Source of the DNA: Byssothecium circinans
Taxonomy: Eukaryota > Ascomycota > Dothideomycetes > Pleosporales > Massarinaceae
NCBI GenBank assembly: GCA_010015675.1
Contig: ML976980.1
Span: 1,288,362 to 1,352,361 of the forward strand
Length of the DNA stretch: 64,000 bases
Reading direction: 5' to 3'
Below the pieces are notes generated by a model. That model was not told the origin of the DNA. It ran no database searches and worked only from the letters and a program-made list of their open reading frames with translations. Each line of letters opens with the position of its first letter. Positions within the stretch are counted from its first letter, which is position 1. This document shows positions 44,924-56,846 of this stretch, one piece after another. The translations under genes were made by a program, and so were the position numbers.

Positions 44924-45459
44924 CACCCTGGGCTTTTAACCAAATTGGTTGTTTTAAGACGCCTCGGGGACTGGGCGTAATAGAGAGCCTGGGCGTATTT
45001 CCCGGGGGGGCTTATTTAGATAACCTGGATTTCTGTTTTAGTTAGCATCCCTTAGTAATGTAAAAAACCTATTATCTAGCAGCGCTTAGGCTAGAACACA
45101 CCAATAATATTGATTAAAACTATTACTTTGTTTGTTGTTTATTTCTAAATGGGCTCCTTGTTGTTGTCAAGGGGTGAGACTCCTTAGAGGCCTTTATTAG
45201 ACGCCTCTATGCCGTCTTCTAGCCCTTACAACCTAGAGGAGATTGCTAAGAAGACTACTGTTAAACCCTCTAGAATGTAAAACTACGACTTTCTCTATAC
45301 AAGAACGCCCTTCCAGCATCTCCAGCGGTCTCGGCTGTGGCCTTGGCCGAGCCTAACCTAGACTGGGCGTTTAACTAAAACACCGATTTGTTAATCCTAG
45401 GCTCGACAGGGACTGGGCGTATTACCAAGCCTGGGCTTATTAAGGGGGGGGGGGGTGCT

Positions 45460-45478
45460 TATTACACAATCTTTACGG
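45460..45478 (-). repeat. Right terminal inverted repeat, 19 bp
   Basis: Exact inverted match to 44905-44923; followed by TA at 45479-45480. Confidence 0.9.
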
Positions 45479-45480
45479 TA

Positions 45481-47173
45481 TGTCATAACCCTGTGTCTGC
45501 ACATTGTCTGGGGTCTGCATAACACGAAGAAGTGAATAGGAAAGGCACCCATTGGTGTGTTGAGAAATTTGGAGGGCCGTCGGTTTCGTAAAAGGTAGAA
45601 TAAAGTTTATAGGAAGACAGGAAGCGGTGATGGGTAGTGTACCCAGATCAGACGCAAGGGGAAAGTAAATCAAACCACTCCCTTCTTACACTCCATTTTA
45701 CTCTCGGATTTCTCCGTCTGCATTAGAGTTTCCAGGAAACCACATTCTATCACACAGTATAGGTCACAATCGCGAACTCACAATGAGGTTTCAGTGAGAC
45801 TATGCAATGCCACAGTGCAGTCACATAACAACCACCTGGAGCGGTAATTGAGCTTGAGCAGAGATGTTTCCGCACGCATACGAGATCGGCGACAAGCCGA
45901 TTACCAAAGGTATCCAGTATGCGCTCTAGCTTAAAGTTGTTCCCAAACGGCATGTAACTTAGCTTTTGTAGATGCAAACCCGTCTCATCGTTCTAGAACT
46001 TAATCCATCTTGTGCACCCTGCCTTCCCCTGTATCAAACATCCTCTTCCTCACAATCCGAACTACTTCAACCTTGAAACTGAAGTATGCATATTTCACCA
46101 ATTACCTGCTGCCGGAGTTTTTCAAAGCCATCATATCCCGATCACCTCTCTCTCGGTTTCGTAAAAAAGTTCGGTTCGAATTTACCCGAAAAAACCCGCC
46201 ATCGCCTTATCTCCACTACCCCTCACTCTCAATTCACCCGCTCGTCATCCCCTACACAAACATACATCGCCGACGCCGGTTGTTCAAACAGGAACCAGCA
46301 TTCCCGTTCTTTTCCCCCGCACTGCATGCTGCAAGCTGCCGCAAGCCCCTACATAGGCTCAACATGCGGGCGACAGGTCCTGCAACCTATACTCCATACT
46401 ATAAATGCATGCATGCACGCACGCACGCGGAGCACGATGGTCCGTTCACCGCATCTTTCATCTTTACACGAGCGGAGAGCGCTCCGGTGTGACACTAGTG
46501 CGGTGGGCTGTCGATACCAGGCCCAGCTTGACAGATGCGGAACGGTGGGCCGGGTGAACAATTGGTTGGTGCGTTATTCGATATGATCTGCTGGTATGCG
46601 TCCTGCCGAGGTTTTGTGGGAGACAAGCATCAGGGTCTATGCAATTGATTGCTTGTATTTACCACTATGGTACGTGCGAGAGAAGAAAAGGGAGGGCTAC
46701 CGGGTTGAGCGAAGGAAAAGGAGAGTGGATGTTGACGGATTGTGCTTGAGCTGTTATGGCCTGTGAGATATGCAAATCTGCTTGAAGCTAAAATACATGC
46801 GTTATCGTGAGAGAGACAAGGGTATACTGGAAAGAACAAAAAAAGACATTGCCGGAGAAAACTCTAGCCCAGATAGCCTGTCCGTGGTATTAACCCGCAG
46901 CCCGCTCCCGCATTTTGACGCGTCACTTTGGTTAGCCGCCTTGGCCGAGTCCAAGCAACTCCCTACCCATATACCCATACCAGTGAGAATCCCGCCAGGA
47001 AAAGGGACCGCAAACACCCAACGCTTCAAGAAGCAGAACGAAACGCAGACGAAGAGACGAGACGAAAAAGGCCCCACCCAAAATCCCGAAACACGGTTCG
47101 GCTCAATCCGACCCCGCAAAACGTCCCAGAACTTCTCCATCTTAACCGGCTTGACATATTGCTGTTCTTGCCT
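45481..47173. other. Gene-poor region, about 1.7 kb
   Basis: No supported gene. Overlapping plus-strand ORFs at 46.0-46.6 kb and 46.8-47.4 kb have no recognisable motifs, and the second runs antisense into the PTH11-like gene. A short microsatellite (atgcatgcatgcacgcacgcacgc type) lies near 46405-46430. Confidence 0.4.
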
Positions 47174-48573
47174 TCAGGCCTTGGATGCTGAATCTGGGCT
47201 GCAGATCCACGTAGACCCGTCCGAAGACTCTGCACTCCCACCAATTCTACCATCGGCGCCGCCGCCACTCCAGGCACTATCCGCTTCGCTCTGTTTCCTG
47301 GCTACCTGCTGCGGCCTCTGCACCTGCGGCGTGATTTCACTATCTCTTCTCGTGTCCAACGTCACCAGGTCAACGCTCTCCAAGTCCCTTTCCCCTGTAA
47401 ACTTCCTAGTCCTGCCGTTACTGCTGGCATGACTGCTCCCAATGATCTCGCCGATTGAATTTTGTGTCGCCGTCGTCCCACTTCTATCGGTACCTTTGCT
47501 GTGATACTGGTAGCCCGAGCTAGCATGTGTGCTAGATCCGTGACGGCGGCGCGTAATCAGCGCTTTGAGGGAGGGGATCGAGGCGCACCAGATGCCAATG
47601 TTGATTTCGACCATGGACCAGAGATTGATGGGAGCGGAGTCGTAGAAGGGGTCGGGGGACTCTGTATAGATACGGATGGCATGAAGACGGACTATCGAGG
47701 CGATGCACGAGAAGACTCCGAGGGAAAAGACTACTATGAGGGCGAATTTCTCGTGGCTCGGGCGTTGGATTTTGAGGAGCGTGCGGACAGGAAGAGCGAT
47801 GATCCAGATATCGGTGATGATGTTGACGGCGCTTGTTGCTGTTGTTTATGTGAGTTCTGTGTGCGCAGTTGCGGGGGGAGGAAGTGATATACTGTAGAAG
47901 AAAGCGGTTGTGTTGATACAGCTGCCTTTGACCATGCCCGTGAAGTCCCACATTTTGTGGATTGGTATGCATTGTGTGAGCGTGGTGATGAGGCAGACTA
48001 GACAGAAAATGGCGAGGAAGTAGATGGTGTATTTGGTTATGCGCTCGAAGCTCTTGACCGCGGCTGATGCTTCCGTCAGTGCCTTCCTTCTTGTGGAAAG
48101 TGTGGGAAACCTACCTATCCGAAGATAGCAGAACAGGATTGACAGCTTGATGAAGAAGACGCAAGGGTAGTAGATGAGCTCGATGCCGAGCGTAGTCTGG
48201 ATGATTGCAAGCATTTGATCCATCGTCAAGTCTTTGCCGCTCAAGCCCATGCCGTTTTCCCGTATAATGAAGATAGCGATCAAATATGCAACAGTGATCG
48301 CCTGTAGAAAGTCAGTGTTCAGTTCCTTTCCATGGTGAGGAGAAACCTACCAAAGCCGCAACCATGGCAAGATCATCTTTGCCAAAGTTGCGCACAAGAA
48401 TGGTACGAGTGTACACGCGAAGGCCTACAACGAGAACTGACAGTGTATCAGTATCTAGTTAACAGCAACATGTTCTCGTTGGTGGACTTACTCGAGACGA
48501 TGGTGAAGGCGGTTGCAATACCAGTACAGGAATCCCGCGAAGCTCTTGCTCTACTATCAGGAATCACCGCCAT
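47174..48573 (-). CDS. PTH11-like rhodopsin-domain integral membrane protein
   Basis: Second PTH11-type seven-helix protein of the window. Exons in order: MAVIPDSRARAS...FTIVS (start 48573), intron GTAAGT, LVVGLRVYTRTILVRNFGKDDLAMVAAL (conserved R-x-Y-T-R and KDD, equivalent to DDW), intron GTAGGT, ITVAYLIAIFII...LIYYPCVFFIKLSILFCYLRI, intron, AVKSFERITKY...CIPIHKMWDF and CINTTAFFYS, intron, AVNIITDIWIIALPVRTLLK (the D-x-W-x-x-x-x-P signature), SLGVFSCIASIVRL, and WSMVEINIGIWCASIPSLKAL (helix 7 signature). A cytoplasmic tail of about 140 residues rich in S, G and T follows. All family landmarks are present. Probably a plasma-membrane receptor-like protein; ligand unknown. Confidence 0.85.
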
Positions 48574-51180
48574 AGCTCAGAAAAATGGTGGTTACAGCAA
48601 CAGAAGTGAAGTGCTGACGGGCAAGATGCCGCTAGTCGTCGAGTCTATATAACACTACCTGGACTTTAAGTGATGGAGGGTGAATGAAATGGAACTAATG
48701 GGTCAGTACGGCATCTAGGCTTTTGGATTGACGCGTGGGTCGTTTCGTGATCCAGCTGCATCGCAAAAGTGCCTGAGCGAGTTTGGCGAGCCTCAGGATT
48801 GCCCTAAGCTAGCGTACCCGGCTGCAGGAGAGCAACGGATATTACTTCTTCCTGCATAGTACCAAAGTTTAACCTCACGAAGGGAGCCGGGATCAATCCT
48901 AGGAACTACTCCCTATTGCTTACTGTGGTGCTCCTTACCACCTGCCCTCCCTGCGGGTCTTTGTCCTAGAAAGTTGGGGTAAAATGCAGACAATTGGAAG
49001 GCAGAGATTGCGTGCTTTAGGACGACCTACAAATGCAAGTTCATGCGTCATGGTTCGTTCCTGCTGCAGTTTTGGATCTTAGAGAACAGTTGAAGGTCTT
49101 GTAGTGTTGCATCCAACTGTCACCGCGGCGATCCCTACTCAGATAATGTGTTGAGAGTACTATCGATTCTGATAACTAAAGCCAACGAAGTCAAGACTAA
49201 GGAGTAGTGCCTTAATGGCGCAGTGCGGTGCGCAAGCAATTGGCGACGAACCGTATGTGCGACGCATGGAGGAAGGACGCCTGAATATTCAAACATACGA
49301 GCTCCGCAGTCTACTCTGCCGTATCGTAGGCTATATCGGAGCCACTCTGCCCGTCTTGGGCAGTTGTACCTGACAAGGCGCTTAAGTAAGCGCATCGGTT
49401 GAATGCATCCTCAAAGAGCTAGCAGGCCGAGTGGGTAAACTTTAAATCCTCTGGGCCTTCTGACAGCGGACGTCATGCTGCATCCAGTAGAAGCGACATA
49501 GGTATTAACGGGATTGATAAGGCGTCAGGTGACGGTTCGCTTTCGAAACTTTGTCGTCTCGCGATGCATGTGCGTTTCGTGAAGCGTGTACCGAGGCAGT
49601 TCTGTACTTCAGCCAAATGAAAGTGGTGCAGAGAGCTGCTCGTGTGCGTTTTGGGAAGAAGCGAATGGTGCTTTGTTGTGCGGTGGGCACGTACCGGAAA
49701 TGACGAGTAGCGTAGCGTAGCGCTACCTACAGGAAGGTAGACATAAATACCTCACAATACCATCAGCGATCGGGTCTGAAATTCAGCTGAGCTCAACCCA
49801 TCTCCTTCCTGAACGCTACCCGAGAGCCGTTTCGCCTACCCATGGACAGATAGCAAAAATCACATATCCATAGACGTTTTGATTGTACCATATGGAATAT
49901 CCGACGGCAAAAGTTGGGCATCTTGTGCATGCAAGAGGGCACGATCAAATCGATTCTATGCTCGGCAATCGCCGTCTTGACGGTGACAGGAACCATAGCC
50001 CTTTGTGACAACAATATGCAATGCAGGTCATTCTGGTGATCTTCGCTGGTCATTCGCCCAAACCCCATGCAAGGTCTTCACCGGAGAAATGCGTTCTATT
50101 GAACTAAACAGACGAAAAGCTCGGTACTTGCCGTGCTGGTCAAACTCAAGGATGGGGAAAAGGGTCTTCTCGAATTGCGACAACCTCAAACATGAGGGCA
50201 ATGGCGAGTCAGTCTGAGGCGGGCAGATCAGGCGCGCGTAAAGTTCCATGTTAGACATCAAGCCGATGTGCTTCAGACTCAGTTAAGCGAACGTAATCAC
50301 GCTACGGGCTGCTTAAAAAGAGGAACATGCGTGGCTGGGCCGGCGTTGGGCTGATGGGGAATGAGTACGCGAGCATACCTCGCATCCGTCTCCGAGGGGC
50401 TCGGTCGGCCTGAACGGCGCCTGTTAGTGAACGGTGTGTGCACTCTATAAGGCATAGAGTGAGCTATGTACTGTACCAATGTGTATCGTATGTTGGATGT
50501 GCGAGTCAGAATCTTTTTACATCATCAGCCCTTTGCGAGTCATTTTTTCGGGTCGTGGGGGGTCGGAAACCCAACCGAACGTCCGCGGGCATGAAAAGGG
50601 AGGAGAAAAGGGCCCGAAGTCTTCAACAATCTCCACTGCAGAAAAGAAGACGATGCGAAGAGTCGAGAGCTCCCAACCATATATGTAAAAATAGTCCTTC
50701 AAAGTTGAACCGCGCAGGGCTGAGATGATGAAACAGAAAAGTGGAGTCCGTGCGGGACAAATCGACGAGATCGTGAGTGTCCGAACTGGCGCCGTCCATC
50801 GGTGCACGCGACCAAAACCACGGGTCTCCGGTTTCTAGATTTCGATCAACGATGATCGATTTCGATCGAAAAACTATCAGCTTGACGGTCAAATTCGATC
50901 ACGCCACCATATTGGAAAGAAAGAACGACGTTGTAACTAAGCACGTGCTAAGGTATAAAACCGCCACAACCTGCAGGACCTCAATAACCTCCTGCTCGCA
51001 ATCCATGACTAGTAGCTTCGCTAGACGTTAGAAATATCACCGGGTGCATAGTAGCACTTCAACAGTATAACACCGCTCAACAAATCCTGCGGAAGCCGCT
51101 GTCATCCGCGCGACCAGCGATTCATGTTGTTATTTTACCAAACCGAGTCATTCCAGAGCCACAATAAGGGAAAGAGATAA
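48574..51180. other. Gene desert, left part
   Basis: About 2.6 kb without a supported gene; all ORFs are under 100 codons and unrecognised. No tRNA or other RNA gene was found by eye. Confidence 0.45.
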
Positions 51181-51189
51181 CTTTAGGCG

Positions 51190-52650
51190 CAATGGGAAGG
51201 GATGGGAAAGTGTGGTGCTAAGGTACCGTCGTATAATACTAGTCCAGTGCCCAGAGTCCTAGACACCGCCAAACCGCTTCCCATCCGCGCGATGAAGCAG
51301 CCCTCCTTTCTCTGCAAATTCCCAACAAAAGAAACTTCAGAGATAGAGTGCAGAAAAGACACCTGCGAGGATAGCGACGTGTAAGGCAGCCACGATGCCA
51401 CCACTCCGGTCCCTAATCACCAATGCCAAAGTCATTCCCATACTATCCGCGCAACTGACCATCCTTCCCCCCACATTTCCAAATTACGTGCCTCCAAAGC
51501 GAAAGTAAAGAAAGCGATAGCATTAGTTCTACAATAGCGAGAAGGAATGTGGAACCACTGGACCACTATTCTAGTCCACAGAACACTGCCAATACACCCC
51601 ACTCTCCAAAATACCGCCAAAACCGCTCCTATCCGTCCCATCCCATCCGTGCAACTGCCAAAATTGCTTCAATGCATCCCCCCCAGATCCTCCAGCAAAT
51701 GCAGCAACTTCAGAGCCAAGCAAATATGGAAGAAAACAGCTTAGATTCTAGAATAGAAGAAAGAGACGTACAATTACTCTCCCACTATGCCACCCCGCTG
51801 TCCAAAACCGAAATAAAACCGCTCCTATACTATCCGCACAACTCGCCTCTCTTCGCCCTTTCCCACCAATTCCCAACCAAAGTAACGCCAGCGCCCATAG
51901 AAAAGCTCAGGAAAGAGACAGTTTAGGATAGCAAAAAAGAACGTAAAACTGCTCCACCACTACTCCAATCCACTGACAAAATACCGCTAAACGGCGCTCC
52001 CATCCCATTCACGCAACTCGCCTCCCTCCCCTCTAACTCGCCAACTAAACAAAGTAGCCTCCACACTATAGCAAAGTATAAAAAAAAAACAGCTTGCTTT
52101 CTAGGACAGAACGAAGAAACTACCACCTACCCATACCACTATCCACTCCACAGAGCAGCACCGCACCGCTTCCACCCCATCCGAGCAACCACCGATCCAC
52201 CTTCTCCCCTCTACCAAACAGAGTCCCCCCAGAAAAACGACATATCGAGACCCAGAAAAAACACAAAAGGAACGACGAACTTCTCCTCTACCATGCCATC
52301 CAATCCTATCAATCAAACCCACAAAACACTTCCACCCCTCACAATAAATACCTAAAAGCCGGAGTATGTACCACCTACCACCAACACCCCCGAAGACTAG
52401 ACTGGAGCAGACTGTGGAGACGAGACCAGCTATTAACAGTAGAAAAGAACCCGTAAAACTCCTCTACCCTACCATATACCCTATACCATGGCGAGCCACT
52501 CACCTCTACCTCTACCTCCACGCCTCCCTACCAAGGCAAGGGAAATCCCATCCGCTCAGCCTGGACCTGCACCCCGCAGGACGGACTCGACTCCCCTGCA
52601 ATCCCCGACGCAGAGAAAAGCAAAGCAAAGCTGAGAAAAGAGATTTCTTA
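51190..52650. repeat. Degenerate tandem repeat, units about 150-225 bp
   Basis: A pyrimidine-rich plus strand in which a common pattern recurs at roughly 51376, 51540, 51766, 51947, 52096, 52266 and 52448: a purine-rich GAACGTA/GAACGAA-like block, then CCACTAYNCC, then ACCGCTCCCATCCCATCC-like sequence, then GCAACTCGCC/CCTTCCCC, then an A-rich AAAGAG/AAAACAG block. Copies differ at many positions and in length. By-eye alignment only. Confidence 0.55.
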
Positions 52651-53957
52651 GGTAGGTATGGTAGTATCGATACGACTGGGCAAAGATGTAGAACAACACT
52701 CACTCTCACTCTCACTCTCGTCTTATCTTATTATAACCGATCATATTAATTTTGGTTTAGTATATTCCAGTGCAGTGCAGTGCAGTCCACTCCACACCAC
52801 ACAAAAAATACCCACCGCTGCAGCTACTCCCATCCCATCCCCTCCACGCAACCGCAACCACGACCACAACCACGAATCGCAATTTCCCAGCCCCCCATCC
52901 CTTCCCTCTTCCCTCCACCGTCCCTACAGGCCCACAAAACACACACATACACATACAGCGTACAGTACACTACATCCCCCCCCTAACACCAAAGGCGAGC
53001 GTGCAACACACACCAACAGCTCCTGCTCCCGCTCCGGCGCGAAGTGAATGGGGACACGGTGCTGGTGCTGGTGCTCCGCGAATGCCTTCCAACACACAAC
53101 TCCACCTCCACCTCTATTACCTATGACACACACCATTCATTGGCGGCGAGACATGGAGCCGAATGACTACTAGGAAGTGGTGTGGAGTGGTGTGCTGTTA
53201 GGGTCCCCTAGGCTCGCCGTCGGTGGGGAGGATGCATGTATGCATGTATGTATGTATGACCGCCGCCGCTGGGATTTGGTATGTGTATAAGTTGCTCGTT
53301 GATCCTTGATCGTTTATCGTTTGATCGCGAAGAGGGAAGAGGGGAAAGGGAGGATACGTGGAAGAGATATAAGATACATGTGGGTTGTGTGGGACAGGGC
53401 TCGTCTAAGCCATTTAGATACCCAAAGGCTGTGAAATGTTTACGACTGGAACGTCATGAGAGAGAAAGAGAGAGAGTGTGGAGAAGGGAAGCGGAGCGAA
53501 GCAAGGAGTGGGCGTTTGTTTAACTGTGATGGAACTAGGGGAAATGGTAGGGATGCAAGATACGGATGTGGATGTATGTAGATAGGGCTTTTTGTACATA
53601 CATACATGCGCATGTCGGATACCATCGCTCCCTCCTCTCCTAATGCCATGCATGGTGCAAAAATAATATCGATATATTTTGCGTTAACTATATAATAGCT
53701 ACTAATATCACGGTAACACACGTCTATAATATCGAGGAGACTTCCAAGCGCGATACCATTTATATTTCCTAATCATGCTCGCTTCGCTGAACACCTTGCA
53801 ATGCCCAAGAACGAACGAACGCCTCTCTTGATACACGTTCCATGCTCCTACTCCATCCCATGTATGCGGCTTATGCTGGTAATACCGGCTTCGAACCGAC
53901 GCCACCTCCACCACGCAGAGAATAGCAGCGCCTACTCAGCACCACCCCATGCACCCC
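52651..53957. other. Gene desert, right part, with microsatellites
   Basis: No supported gene. Contains simple repeats: (CACTCT)n at about 52698-52720, (CAGTG)n at about 52771-52790, and (ATGT)n-like sequence at about 53232-53258. The last part is the 3' flank of the SDS22 gene. Confidence 0.5.
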
Positions 53958-55313
53958 TCATCTCACATATGTAGCATCAATCTGCCTGATCCTCGGCAAT
54001 GCCAGCCTAACCTTCCCCCTATACAACGCCATCTGCCTCCTCTGCAACGGGTTCCCCTCAAAATACACAGTTTCCAATTCCTCCTTATCCCCCAGCTCTC
54101 TCTCCACCTCCTCAAAGCTGCCCAGCTCGCAATTACTCGCCCAGAATTCTTGCAGCTTGCTCAGTGTCTTGAGGCCTTCGAGATGCGCTATGGGGTTTGA
54201 GGAGATGTCCATGTTACGGAGATTGGTGTTTGATTCGAGGCCGGCGAGGGAGGTGATGGCATTGTGGGAGACGTAGAGTTCTTCGAGGGAGGGGACGGTG
54301 GACAGGCCGGTTAGGGAGGTTAGGCGGTTGGATTGGATGGAGAGGATTTTGAGGTTGGTGAGGGTGGAGAGGCCTTTGAGTTCGGTGATTTTGTTCTTGC
54401 CGAGCCAGAGTTCTTCGAGGCTGGTGAGGGTTTCTAGACCTTGTATCTCCTGCACATGAAAATGTTAGCTATTTCCGTCCGCTGTAACCATCCTCCTTGT
54501 CCTTTAAGAGAGCAGGTAGTGTCCACATACCCGTATCCGATTTGCGCCAAACTCGATTTGTCTCAGATTGCTCAACCCCTCCAGATTCTCTATCGTGCTG
54601 ATCTTGTTCTGCACGAAGTACAAGTCCCTCAATTTCGTGAGATGATTGACGCCCTTGATATGTTTGATCTTGTTGAACGAGAGGTCGAGGGATTCAAGTT
54701 CGGTGAATGCGTTGAAGCCGCGGATATGCGAGATGAGGTTATCGTAGAGGTCCAGTTCGACGAGCGTTGATGCGAGGGATTCGGGTAACTCGACGTCTTG
54801 TATCGCATTCTGCCGGAGGCAAAGTCGCTTTACATTCTGTCAGCCATCTGGTTTATTTAGAGTCGTTTGGGAAAGACAGCATACCCTTAATTTCTTGAAC
54901 CTCTCCAGCTTCAGCGCAGGTATACTCGCCACCCGCTGATGCACAAGATCAATCTCCTCCTCATCCTCAGGGTACTCCTCGAGCAAATCCTCATCCGCCG
55001 CCAACTCTTCGCCTTCCACTGCCTCGCCTTGCACTACTTCTGCCTTCTTTGCTGCATCCCCGTTGCCACCCTCGCCTTCTCTCTCACTATCACCCCCCGA
55101 CTCTGCCTCCGGATCGCTCTCGGCATGCTCATCATGCGGCCCATCTGTCAACACGCTCTTATCTAGCCTGAGCTTGCCATCCCAGCCCTTGCTATCCCTT
55201 GGCTTGTCTTTTTTGTCTTCTGCATCGTGCGACTCGGTCGTGTCTGTGTTTGTGGGCGCGGGGTCGACTTCGATATGCGGGGCTTTGTCGGACGGCGCAG
55301 AGGGGTCGGTCAT
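53958..55313 (-). CDS. sds22: Protein phosphatase 1 regulatory subunit SDS22
   Basis: Leucine-rich-repeat regulator that binds and matures nuclear PP1 (Glc7), needed for mitosis. Three exons: start at 55313 (MTDPSAPSDK) to about 54893, about 54842 to about 54534, and about 54451 to 53958. The upstream in-frame ATG at 55475 would add 54 residues of untypical sequence, so I prefer 55313. Residues 1-120 are acidic and disordered (DPEAESGGDSE, LLEEYPEDEEEIDLVHQRV). Then come about eleven SDS22-type 22-residue LRRs, e.g. LVELDLYDNLISHIRG, LESLDLSFNKIKHIKG, LRDLYFVQNKISTIEN, LEELWLGKNKITEL, LKILSIQSNRLTSL, followed by the LRR cap ETVYFEGNPLQRR and LPRIRQIDATYVR, which is characteristic of the family. 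Intact. Confidence 0.95.
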
Positions 55314-55784
55314 GGCTATCGTCAATGCGCGAGAAGCGAGGTTGGTGTGGACGAGGTAATGAGTATTTGGAGAGGATGGAGGTTTTTGTCGCGGATAGTC
55401 CTTGGAGTGGGGTTGTTGTTGGTGGGTGTGAAGGAGAGGGGTGATGTTGATTGTGACGGTGGAATGTTTATGCACGGAACCTACGTTTCTGCCTAAGCGT
55501 AACTTTTGTGCAGGGATAAGGGTCTTTTCTCTGCGGGGTGAAGAGAAAGCTTAGACGATGTTCTGCAGATGCGCAGCACAATGGCGTCACTCACTTTCTC
55601 GGGCATAGACTTATACTATTACCAAATATCATAGTTATCATATTGCTGCCTAGTCGCAATGAGACCCTGCAAGCTTCAGATGTGGTAGATGCTAGTCTCC
55701 TCTAGATGCTATTCCATCTCCGACAGATTCCCTGCTGACTCCTATATCGCTCTCCCGTCATAAAGCCTTGGGTATGCACTACTC

Positions 55785-56846
55785 CTATCTCCTCTTCCTC
55801 CCCCAAACCTTCACAAACGCCACCTTCTCCTCCGCCCCCAACGCCGTCCTCTTAACCCTCCCCAACCTCGCAAAATCCTCCCTAACGCTCTCCAACCATT
55901 CCAGTTCCCTCTCTTTCTCTGGAGTCCCCACCCCGTTTCGCATCTGCGGACCGTCGAAAATGTTCGTATTGAACCCACTATCCACCGCCGACGCTCTTGC
56001 GGCGTCTGGGTCAGCAGTATTGTTATATATTTGCCTCGCGATACGCACGCGCATGACATGCGTAGGTTTCGATAGCAGTCGCCATGTCCAACTCAAGACC
56101 GTGCCAGGCACTGGCGTCGTGATGTCGCCAGGCGTGTACTTGACGTGGACGGGGTAGATTTTAGTCCTTGGGTTTACGGTGAGGAGACTGGGACTGAAGC
56201 GTAGTATACCTCTCCCGTTCGTCGTCGTAGTCTCAGGAAACACACATATAATCGAATCTGGGAACCGTTCCGTAAGCTCGCTCAACGTGATCAACTTAGC
56301 GTTCGTCGGAGGCTCAAGTTCCGGCTTTGAAAACGCAAGACAGATGGCGCGGAACAGAGATATGACTTCAACTTTCTTTTCGCCCACCCAGCTCCGTGTG
56401 AATACCGGCGTGAAGATACCCGCAAGGTAGAGTGGGTCCAGTGGGCTTGTGAAGCTGGCTGCTATGATTGTGCCTGCCCGTGGAAGGTGATGTTTGTTCT
56501 CTGCCAGCCTGCCTCTCTTCACGCCGTCCACCTGGAGATCTACCCACCACACGCCCGGTATGGTGAGAATGATTCCTAGCAAGCATTTCTTGACCCAGTT
56601 GCCGACGGGCAACGGTTCCAGGAAGAAGAAGTAGAGGAGGGAGAGTGAGAGGGCGAAGGGCGCGCGCAGTAGGTAGAGGAAGAAGTGGACAGGCGCCCAG
56701 ATGCCGGCTGGTGGGCTTGGAATGGGTAGGAAGGGCGCAATCCCGGTGCCTGCACAAACAGTCTGTCAGCGCGCAGGTCCTCTTGTTTTCCGTGTCGTTG
56801 AAGTCTTGCGCTTACCTGAGTCTCGGAACTGCGAGTACTTCTCCAT
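55785..56846 (-). CDS. Lysophosphatidic acid acyltransferase, LOA1/VPS66-like
   Basis: PlsC-like acyltransferase of the fungal Loa1 (Vps66) group, which uses acyl-CoA to acylate lysophosphatidic acid in ER and lipid droplets, influencing lipid-droplet morphology. Exon 1 is 56816-56846 (MEKYSQFRDS), followed by a 66-nt intron and exon 2, 55785-56749; total 331 residues. Start chosen because MEKYSQFRDSGTGIAPFLPIP is the conserved family opening. Two hydrophobic helices (VHFFLYLLRAPFALSLSLLYFFFL and CLLGIILTIPGVWW) precede the catalytic region. The block usually written H-x4-D reads SFTSPLDPLYL, with Phe at the His position. Block III reads VFPETTTTNGRGIL (family FPEGTTTNGR). The C-terminus is basic (VWGRKRR). 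Intact. Confidence 0.82.

Larger units (their letters stand above)
44903..45480. mobile_element. Non-autonomous TA-flanked DNA transposon (MITE-like), 574 bp
   Basis: The element at 44905-45478 has perfect 19-bp terminal inverted repeats (ccgtaaagattgtgtaata and its complement) and is bounded on both sides by TA, as expected for Tc1/mariner-type insertion. Internally the motif CTGGGC(G/T)T occurs six times, at 44928, 44971, 44989, 45363, 45413 and 45431, clustered near both ends like transposase-binding sites. A G12 tract sits near the right end (about 45444-45455). A short coding-like stretch in the centre (from about 45211, MPSSSPYNLEEIAKKT) is followed by a stop. It is too short to encode a transposase. 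Confidence 0.85.

Noticed and set aside
46010..46586. Two overlapping plus-strand ORFs of 160 and 166 codons
   Set aside because: Overlapping frames in C-rich sequence, no motifs, no splice support.
46770..47432. 220-codon plus-strand ORF
   Set aside because: Its 3' half is antisense to the serine-rich tail exon of the PTH11-like gene and it has no recognisable domain.
48332..48652. 106-codon plus-strand ORF
   Set aside because: Antisense to the first exons of the PTH11-like gene, which have strong family motifs and splice sites.
53868..53955. Possible minus-strand tRNA: a GGTTCGAAGCC B-box-like match
   Set aside because: No matching acceptor stem or A box; the 5' and 3' ends do not pair.
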